From an uncultured Clostridia bacterium (GTDB lineage Bacteria > Bacillota > Clostridia > Christensenellales > CAG-138), in NCBI GenBank assembly GCA_944366945.1, contig CALVWJ010000022.1, forward strand, positions 1 through 36,512: 36,512 bases of DNA, in the 5' to 3' direction. The notes under the pieces were generated by a model. It did no database searches. It saw only the letters and a program-made list of their open reading frames with translations, and was not told the DNA's origin. A program made the position numbers and the translations under genes. Below, piece after piece: positions 31,367 through 36,512 of the stretch (positions within the stretch are counted from its first letter, which is position 1; each line of letters starts with the position of its first letter).

Positions 31367-31452
31367 CCAAAAACCTCACGGAATAAACTGCATTTCAGTA
31401 TAATATAAAACGCTTGCAATGGAAAGCGCTTTTGTGGAAAATGCTGCAAGAC

Positions 31453-31481
31453 TTGACAAGAATGCTATTGCACGCTAAACT
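31453..31481 (+). promoter_or_regulatory. Promoter of the acyl carrier protein gene
   Basis: TTGACA at 31453-31458, a 17-bp spacer and TAAACT at 31476-31481. It gives a ~75-base leader before ATG 31562. Confidence 0.75.
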
Positions 31482-31561
31482 GGCAAAGTATTATTCATCT
31501 TTGTCCATAGCATAAAATGAAATCATGCGAGGACATTCGCTATCATTCGGAGGTCATCATC

Positions 31562-31786
31562 ATGACAAGTATGGAAAGAATCTGTGGAATCGTGAGCGAA
31601 GTAACGGGAATTGCTGCGGACACGATTGCCCAGGATCCTGCCGCCTGCCAGGGCAAACTTGATTCTCTGGATATGACGGAAATCATCCTTGAAGTTGAAG
31701 AAGCACTGGATGTGATTGTAGAGGATGAGGAACACATTACGAGCGTTGCGGATTTGATCCGCTGCGTAGAAGCGCAGATCGCGTGA
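31562..31786 (+). CDS. acpP: Acyl carrier protein
   Basis: A 74-residue acidic four-helix protein. Ser35 in LDSLDMTEIILEVEEAL is the expected 4'-phosphopantetheine attachment site, and IVEDEEHITSVADLIRCVE matches the third and fourth helices. CGGAGGT lies about ten bases before ATG 31562. It has its own promoter, is not in a fab cluster, and faces a reductase gene across a shared terminator. It could be the housekeeping fatty-acid carrier or a dedicated second one; this cannot be told from the window. Confidence 0.88.
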   Translation: MTSMERICGIVSEVTGIAADTIAQDPAACQGKLDSLDMTEIILEVEEALDVIVEDEEHITSVADLIRCVEAQIA

Positions 31787-31810
31787 AGTGTTCAAAGCAG
31801 GAAGACGAAA

Positions 31811-31835
31811 ATGGGCGCCGGATACCGGCGCCCAT
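31811..31835. terminator. Bidirectional hairpin between the acyl carrier protein and reductase genes
   Basis: ATGGGCGCCGG (31811-31821) pairs perfectly with CCGGCGCCCAT (31825-31835), loop ATA. On the minus strand it is followed by TTTTCGTCTT; the plus flank is TCGTATTA. It lies between the two convergent stops at 31786 and 31877. Confidence 0.8.
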
Positions 31836-31876
31836 TCGTATTAAAAGATTTTTCTGAAAACGCGGATGAGGCGTTC

Positions 31877-32611
31877 TTATAACACAAGGCCGCCATTTGG
31901 GCTGAGTACCTGTCCGGTAAAAAAGGAAGATGCATCTGAAGCCAGGAAAAAGAGAGCTTCCGCCACTTCTTCGGGGGTTCCAAGGCGGCAAAGCGGCGTT
32001 TCTTCTACAAGCGCGGCGCGCGATGGTGCATCGAGATGCGCATTCATATCCGTATCGATCACGCCAGGCGCAACGCAATTGACGCGGATGCCGGATGGAC
32101 CAAGCTCTTTTGCAAGCGCTTTTGTAAAACCGATGAGGGCTGCCTTTGATGCAGAGTAAGCCACCTCGCACGAAGCGCCGACGAGGCCCCAAATAGAACT
32201 GACATTAAGGATGACGCCCGCCTGTCTCGATACCATATCGGGAAGGACAGCCTGCGTGCAATGGTATGCGCCATCTACATTCACTGCAAAAACGCGCTTC
32301 CAGTCAGCATATTCCGTATCCGTAAACAACGCGGCATATGCAACGCCGGCATTGTTAATCAGCACGTCAATATGACCAAGCGCAGCACGCGTTTCATGCA
32401 CCATGCGCTTTGCATCCTCTGCGTTGGAAACATCCCCACGCACTGCAACCGTAAGGGCGCCCAAATCTGCCAACTCTGCAACCAGTGTGTGCATATTGGT
32501 TTCCGAAACGCGATATCCTACCCCAACGCGCCAGCCTGCTCTGGCAAAACGCAACGCAGCCGCGCGGCCAATGCCGCGCGACGCGCCCGTAATCAATACT
32601 GTCTTATGCAA
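31877..32611 (-). CDS. ymfI: Short-chain dehydrogenase, YmfI-type EF-P 5-aminopentanone reductase / FabG-like
   Basis: A 244-residue NADPH-dependent reductase: cofactor motif TGASRGIG, NNAG, catalytic Ser in NVSSIWG, and YSASK. The run SSIWGLVGASCEVAYSASKA with GFTKALAKELGPSGIRVN and VIDTDMNAHL is more like YmfI, which reduces 5-aminopentanone on elongation factor P in Bacillota, than like canonical FabG, but a 3-oxoacyl-ACP reductase role remains possible given the nearby acyl carrier protein. The start is TTG 32611, since GGAGGT lies ten bases upstream and the product begins KTVLITGASRGIG as usual. Confidence 0.85.
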   Translation of the reverse strand: MHKTVLITGASRGIGRAAALRFARAGWRVGVGYRVSETNMHTLVAELADLGALTVAVRGDVSNAEDAKRMVHETRAALGHIDVLINNAGVAYAALFTDTEYADWKRVFAVNVDGAYHCTQAVLPDMVSRQAGVILNVSSIWGLVGASCEVAYSASKAALIGFTKALAKELGPSGIRVNCVAPGVIDTDMNAHLDAPSRAALVEETPLCRLGTPEEVAEALFFLASDASSFFTGQVLSPNGGLVL

Positions 32612-32684
32612 AAAGAAGGTACCTCCGCTTTCAGCGCTTTGCTAAACCATACCACACGCACGCGCCTTAAGCAAGGCGATTGCG

Positions 32685-33500
32685 TTATTGCGCTTTTTTC
32701 TGCACCCCATTCACATCAATGATGGTATCCCCTTCAAGCAGCAGTTCGCTGATGGGAACAAATTCATAGCCTTCTGCAATCGCCGTTTCAAGCAGCTTGG
32801 GTAGGTATTCCTTGATTTTATAACCGTTGTTGTGGCAGAGGATAATGCAACCGGGGTGCAGTTTTGGCAGCACAGTGTCCAAAATCGTCTGCGCGCTGCG
32901 CTCTTCTTTCCAGTCTACGGTGTCTATATCCCATTGAAGTACTTCATACCCAAGCGAACGCACCGTGGTGATTACGGCATCGTTGTATTCGCCATAAGGC
33001 GCACGGAATACCTTGGTTTTTTCCCCTGTTACTTTTACCATCATTTCTTCAAAATCTTCGATTTCCTTTTGCATCTGTGCTGCAGAAAGCTGATTCATAT
33101 GCGGATGCGTGGCCGTATGGTTTCCGAGCTCATGCCCCGCGTCAAAAATGGCCTTGACCTTATCTGGATATTTCTCCACCCAGAAGCCGCAAAGAAAGAA
33201 TGTTGCCTTAACGTTATAGCTTTCAAGCGTTTGGAGAATAAAGTCTGTTTTGTCATCTTCCCAGGCAGCATCGATGGTGAGGGCGATTTTTTTATCGTCT
33301 CGCTCAACGCTGTATACGGGCAGCTCGCGCTTCGTCCCGGCAAGAACCTCCAATTCATATTCTTCCACAACAGCCATGCTACTTGCTGCAGTGGCATTGC
33401 CATCCGATACGGCAATCGCGATGATCACAGATGCAACTACGGCAATGAATACAATGGCCGCAATTACAAGCGTGCGTTTTGTAATGACGAAGATACGCAA
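32685..33500 (-). CDS. Polysaccharide deacetylase (NodB/CE4 family), membrane-anchored
   Basis: A ~271-residue protein with an N-terminal signal anchor (~residues 10-30) and a CE4 domain: ALTIDAAWEDD (motif 1, with the first Asp and metal Asp), HELGNHTATHPHM (metal His pair), RAPYGEYND, LQWDIDTVDW and IILCHNN. It resembles the PdaA/PdaB-like group acting on peptidoglycan N-acetyl groups outside the cell; the motif-1 change from TFDDG to TIDAAWEDD is typical of this clade. TTG 33500 is preferred because GGAGGGG lies six bases upstream; a TTG five codons earlier overlaps that site. The gene is 73 bases upstream of ymfI on the same strand. Confidence 0.9.
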   Translation of the reverse strand: MRIFVITKRTLVIAAIVFIAVVASVIIAIAVSDGNATAASSMAVVEEYELEVLAGTKRELPVYSVERDDKKIALTIDAAWEDDKTDFILQTLESYNVKATFFLCGFWVEKYPDKVKAIFDAGHELGNHTATHPHMNQLSAAQMQKEIEDFEEMMVKVTGEKTKVFRAPYGEYNDAVITTVRSLGYEVLQWDIDTVDWKEERSAQTILDTVLPKLHPGCIILCHNNGYKIKEYLPKLLETAIAEGYEFVPISELLLEGDTIIDVNGVQKKAQ

Positions 33501-33629
33501 AGCAATCCCCTCCAACTGAATTAAGATGATGCTTTATCTTATGAGCCGTTTTTCCATTATATTGCTTCCATTGCGTTTTGCATGCTAAAATAAAATAGAT
33601 TTTGCACACAGGAAATGAAAGGCTGCTTT

Positions 33630-35858
33630 ATGGAGGAAATCAAGGGCGTTGTAAAGAACATTGTTTTTCGCAATGAAGAAAATGGCTTTACCGTGCTGGA
33701 ACTGGCTGATGAAACGGGAAGCGAGATTACCGCCGTAGGGCCGCTTCCGCTTGCAAGCGTTGGAGAACGAATTGTGGTTTCCGGCGTATGGACAGAGCAT
33801 CCCACCTATGGCCGCCAACTCCGTGCAGAAAGCTGCCGCACGCTTGCGCCCGCCACGCTGACCTCGCTTGTCAGTTATCTTGGAAGCGGCCTTATCCGCG
33901 GCGTGGGGGAAAGTACGGCGCGGGAGATCGTAAATACTTTTGGGCTTGATACGCTTTCGGTGCTGGAAAACGCGCCGGAGCGTTTGACAGAGGTGCCTGG
34001 AATCGGCCGGTTACGCGCGGAAAAGATTGCAGAATCTTACGCAGCGCAGCGCGATATGCGGGATATCATGCTTGCACTGCAGGAATTCGGGGTAACGGTT
34101 TCCCAAGCGATGAAGCTCTATAAAGCTTACGGGAATTTATGCCTTGCAAAAATACAGGAAAACCCGTACAGGCTGATCGACGATATCGAAGGAATCGGTT
34201 TTTTGACCGCTGATAAAATCGCGCAGAATGCTGGCATTGCGCAGGATTCCATGTTCCGCATAAAAGCGGGGCTGAAATATACGCTGCAATGGGCACGCCA
34301 GGAAGGGCATACCTTCCTTCCACGGGAGATCCTTCTTCGCATCGCGGCAAGCGAGCGCGTACTTGGCGTAGAGATGCTGCCTGTAGAGCGCGCGCTGGAT
34401 GCGTTGATCCTTGGCGGAGAGGTCGTCTATCAGCTCGTTGGCAATACAGACGGCATCTTCCTTCCAGAGATGCATTTTCTTGAGAGTGATTGTGCGAAAC
34501 GCCTCTTGCAGGTATTGCATACGCCATCACCGCTCCTCTTTTTTGATCCGGAAAAACAGGTGGCACTGCTTGAAGCCGAATTGCAGCTTTCGCTTGCGCC
34601 GCAGCAGCGGGAAGCTGTGCTGCGCGCGCTTACGAGCGGGGCGCTTGTAATTACGGGCGGCCCGGGCACAGGCAAAACGACGATTCTGCGCTTTATCCTG
34701 CGCATTCTGCAGGATATGGGGCTTTCCTGTGAGCTTTGCGCGCCTACCGGCCGCGCTGCAAAACGCATGACCGAGGCCACGGGCGTGCCTGCACGCACAA
34801 TCCACAGGCTTCTGGAATATGGCTATGGCGGTGAAGGCTTTCTGCGGAATGAGGAGAACCCTGTGGAGACGGATCTTATCATCGTAGACGAAATGTCCAT
34901 GGTAGATGTTCCGCTCATGCATGCGCTGCTGCGTGCAGTAAGCCCAAGTACACGGCTTTTGATGGTGGGGGATTCGGATCAGCTTCCACCCGTTGGCGCA
35001 GGCAATGTGCTGCGGGACATCATTGAAAGTGGCGCGGTTCCGGTTATGCGGCTTACAGACATCTTTCGCCAAGCTGAACGCGGGATGATTGTGGAGAACG
35101 CGCATCGGATCAACAATGGTCAGCTGCCAGAGCTCTTTTCCGGCGCGGAGGATTTTATGTTCGAAGAGATCCCAGCGGCTGAAGATGTGGCCAGGCGTGT
35201 AGTTGGGCTCTGCACAGGCCGCGTAAATCGGCTTTTAACGCGGGAACTGTACCGAGATGTGCAGGTGCTCGTGCCGATGAAAAAAGGGCCGCTGGGTGTG
35301 CATGCACTCAATGGGCGTATCCAGGCCGCCATGAACCCGCCCAGCCGGCAGAAAAAAGAACGCAAGCATGGCGAGATAACGTTCCGCGAAGGCGATAAGG
35401 TTATGCAGACCAAAAACAACTACAAGCTTGCGTGGAAAAAGTCAAGGTACAACGGCATGGCAGAGGAGGGCATCGGCGTATTCAACGGTGACCTTGGTAC
35501 GATCCTAAGGATAGACAACGTTGAGCAGGAGATGGAAGTGCTTTTTGATGATGAGCGCGCAGCAGTTTATGATTTCACAATGCTTGACGAATTATCGCTT
35601 GCTTATGCCGTTACCGTACATAAAAGCCAGGGAAGCGAATTTCCCATCGTCATTTTGCCGCTTGTAAGCGGGGCCCCCTCCCTCATGACGCGCAATCTGC
35701 TGTATACGGCTATAACCCGGGCGCGGGAACAGGTCTATATCCTTGGCCGGAGCCGCTGCGTTTATGATATGGTAGCAAATGGCCAAGTAAAAAAACGTTA
35801 TAGCGGGTTAAGTACGTTTATTGAGGAATTGGCTCCATTGATGGGAGGAGCGCCATGA
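33630..35858 (+). CDS. recD2: RecD2-type ATP-dependent 5'-3' DNA helicase
   Basis: A 742-residue SF1B helicase. The N-terminal region (EEIKGVVKNIVFRNEENGFTV, OB-like; then helix-hairpin-helix repeats IRGVGESTA, VPGIGRLRAEKIA, IEGIGFLTADKIA) marks RecD2 rather than the RecBCD subunit. Motor motifs follow: Walker A GGPGTGKTT (Lys349), LCAPTGRAAKRM, DEMSMVD, GDSDQLPPVGAGNVL, FRQA and, near the end, AYAVTVHKSQGSE and TAITRA. RecD2 acts in replication-fork and recombination repair. ATG 33630 (AAAGG upstream, MEEIKG start) is chosen over 33615. comF overlaps its stop. Confidence 0.95.
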   Translation: MEEIKGVVKNIVFRNEENGFTVLELADETGSEITAVGPLPLASVGERIVVSGVWTEHPTYGRQLRAESCRTLAPATLTSLVSYLGSGLIRGVGESTAREIVNTFGLDTLSVLENAPERLTEVPGIGRLRAEKIAESYAAQRDMRDIMLALQEFGVTVSQAMKLYKAYGNLCLAKIQENPYRLIDDIEGIGFLTADKIAQNAGIAQDSMFRIKAGLKYTLQWARQEGHTFLPREILLRIAASERVLGVEMLPVERALDALILGGEVVYQLVGNTDGIFLPEMHFLESDCAKRLLQVLHTPSPLLFFDPEKQVALLEAELQLSLAPQQREAVLRALTSGALVITGGPGTGKTTILRFILRILQDMGLSCELCAPTGRAAKRMTEATGVPARTIHRLLEYGYGGEGFLRNEENPVETDLIIVDEMSMVDVPLMHALLRAVSPSTRLLMVGDSDQLPPVGAGNVLRDIIESGAVPVMRLTDIFRQAERGMIVENAHRINNGQLPELFSGAEDFMFEEIPAAEDVARRVVGLCTGRVNRLLTRELYRDVQVLVPMKKGPLGVHALNGRIQAAMNPPSRQKKERKHGEITFREGDKVMQTKNNYKLAWKKSRYNGMAEEGIGVFNGDLGTILRIDNVEQEMEVLFDDERAAVYDFTMLDELSLAYAVTVHKSQGSEFPIVILPLVSGAPSLMTRNLLYTAITRAREQVYILGRSRCVYDMVANGQVKKRYSGLSTFIEELAPLMGGAP

Positions 35859-36512
35859 ACCGCATAGCCGAGGCATTGCTTTCCTTGCTTTATCCGGAAA
35901 ACGTTGCTTGTATAGCATGCGGCGAGGAAGCAAGCGTAAATACGGATGGGCTTTGTGCATCTTGCGCAGCAGGCCTTTTGCGGTGTGAAGCGCCCCATGC
36001 GGTTCGCTTCACAGATGGCTTTACGGCAGGCCTCATCTATACAGAGGAAGCCGCTCGTGCCATACAGCGGTTCAAATATGGCGATGCACGGTACTTGGCG
36101 GGCTTCTTGGCGTCGTTTCTCGATATCCCAGAAGCGTGGGATATTGAGGCGATTGTTCCTGTTCCACTGCATAAGCGGCGCCTTAACAGACGCGGTTATA
36201 ACCAGAGCGCGTTGCTTGCTGAGGCGCTTGCAGCGCGTATCTGCGTGCCTGTGCGCCCGGAGCTGCTTGTGCGCGTGCGCAACACGAAAACGCAGACTAG
36301 GCTCAATATGAAGCAGCGTGCACGAAACCTGCGCGGTGCATTTCGCGCCCTGCCCGAAGCAAAAGGCATGCGCTTGCTTCTGATCGACGACGTGCGAACC
36401 ACCGGCGCCACGCTTGCAGAGTGCGCGCAGGCATTGCGCGCGGCAGGTGCCAGCGCAGTTTATGCATGCGCTGCATGCGAAGAGAGCGCCCGCATTAGTC
36501 ATGTTTCGAGAA
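35855..36512 (+). CDS. comF: ComF-family phosphoribosyltransferase-like protein (3' end outside window)
   Basis: The gene starts at ATG 35855 inside the recD2 stop (ATGA), with GGGAGGAG upstream, and is still open at the window edge after ~219 codons. N-terminal CIACGE and CASC form a double-Cys zinc motif; a central phosphoribosyltransferase-like region follows with VPVPLHKRRLNRRGYNQ, KTQTRLNMKQRARNLRGAF and LLLIDDVRTTGATL, the PRPP loop. This is the ComF layout (ComFC, in DNA uptake). Relatives are ~220-240 residues, so little is missing. The recD2-comF coupling is common in Clostridia. Confidence 0.92.
   Translation, partial: MNRIAEALLSLLYPENVACIACGEEASVNTDGLCASCAAGLLRCEAPHAVRFTDGFTAGLIYTEEAARAIQRFKYGDARYLAGFLASFLDIPEAWDIEAIVPVPLHKRRLNRRGYNQSALLAEALAARICVPVRPELLVRVRNTKTQTRLNMKQRARNLRGAFRALPEAKGMRLLLIDDVRTTGATLAECAQALRAAGASAVYACAACEESARISHVSR

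Noticed and set aside
31400..31440. cre-like palindrome GGAAAGCGCTTTT near the divergent promoters
   Set aside because: The central CG and flanks do not align with the CcpA box consensus.
35798..36502. 234-codon minus-strand open frame at the right edge
   Set aside because: It is Cys/Ala/Arg-rich antisense of recD2/comF, whereas the plus frame has clear ComF motifs and an ATGA start.
1..36512. CRISPR arrays, tRNAs, rRNA, tmRNA, SRP RNA
   Set aside because: Read for regular repeats and conserved cores on both strands; only rnpB was found.

Overview
The window looks like a chromosome segment of a moderately GC-rich, low-GC-lineage Gram-positive bacterium (Bacillota, class Clostridia; a Christensenellales-like gut organism would fit, but this is inference). 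The support is strong AGGAGG-type ribosome binding sites, sigma-A promoters often with extended -10 elements, a Bacillus-type LexA box, YmfI-, TrmK-, RecD2- and PrsA-type genes, and an A-type RNase P RNA. No rRNA, tRNA or CRISPR array was seen.

Region 1 (1 to about 4725) is the right end of a prophage. It holds the C-terminus of a tail fibre protein, two small structural proteins, a carbohydrate-binding-module protein, an unusual three-domain lysin (subtilisin-like protease, peptidoglycan-binding domain, NlpC/P60), a membrane protein, an r1t-type holin and a strong terminator. An AT-rich accessory gene with a possible HEPN-type motif follows. The prophage seems to end inside a substrate-binding-protein gene, of which only the first 150 codons remain (4698-5150, minus strand).

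Region 2 (5200-14950) is housekeeping: a CDP-alcohol phosphatidyltransferase, a PrsA-like foldase with a coupled GIY-YIG-like gene, a decayed 0.8 kb gap with a possible solo IS end, an AlaX-type tRNA-editing protein, a lipoprotein M14 carboxypeptidase, the infC-rpmI-rplT operon with its attenuated leader, a SpoU/TrmH methyltransferase, a TraX-like membrane protein and maf.

Region 3 (15000-25400) holds the cell-elongation cluster mreB-mreC-mreD-mrdA, an SOS-controlled dinB, a UBA/DUF4342 membrane protein in an apparent operon with a response regulator and histidine kinase, and a convergent SPOR-domain protein whose 3' end overlaps the kinase gene by 31 bp.

Region 4 (25570-36512) holds the minus-strand unit trmK, Nif3-like, zinc-ribbon, rnpB; then a GH2 glycosidase, a ComEC-like metallo-beta-lactamase-fold protein, an orphan acyl carrier protein, a YmfI-type reductase, a polysaccharide deacetylase, recD2 and the start of comF.

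The least ordinary items are the protease-amidase lysin with an apparent internal ribosome binding site that could make a nested classical endolysin, the AT-rich gene between the lysis module and the attachment site, and the infC start, which appears to be an AUA codon. All functional calls rest on motif recognition by eye; no database search was run.
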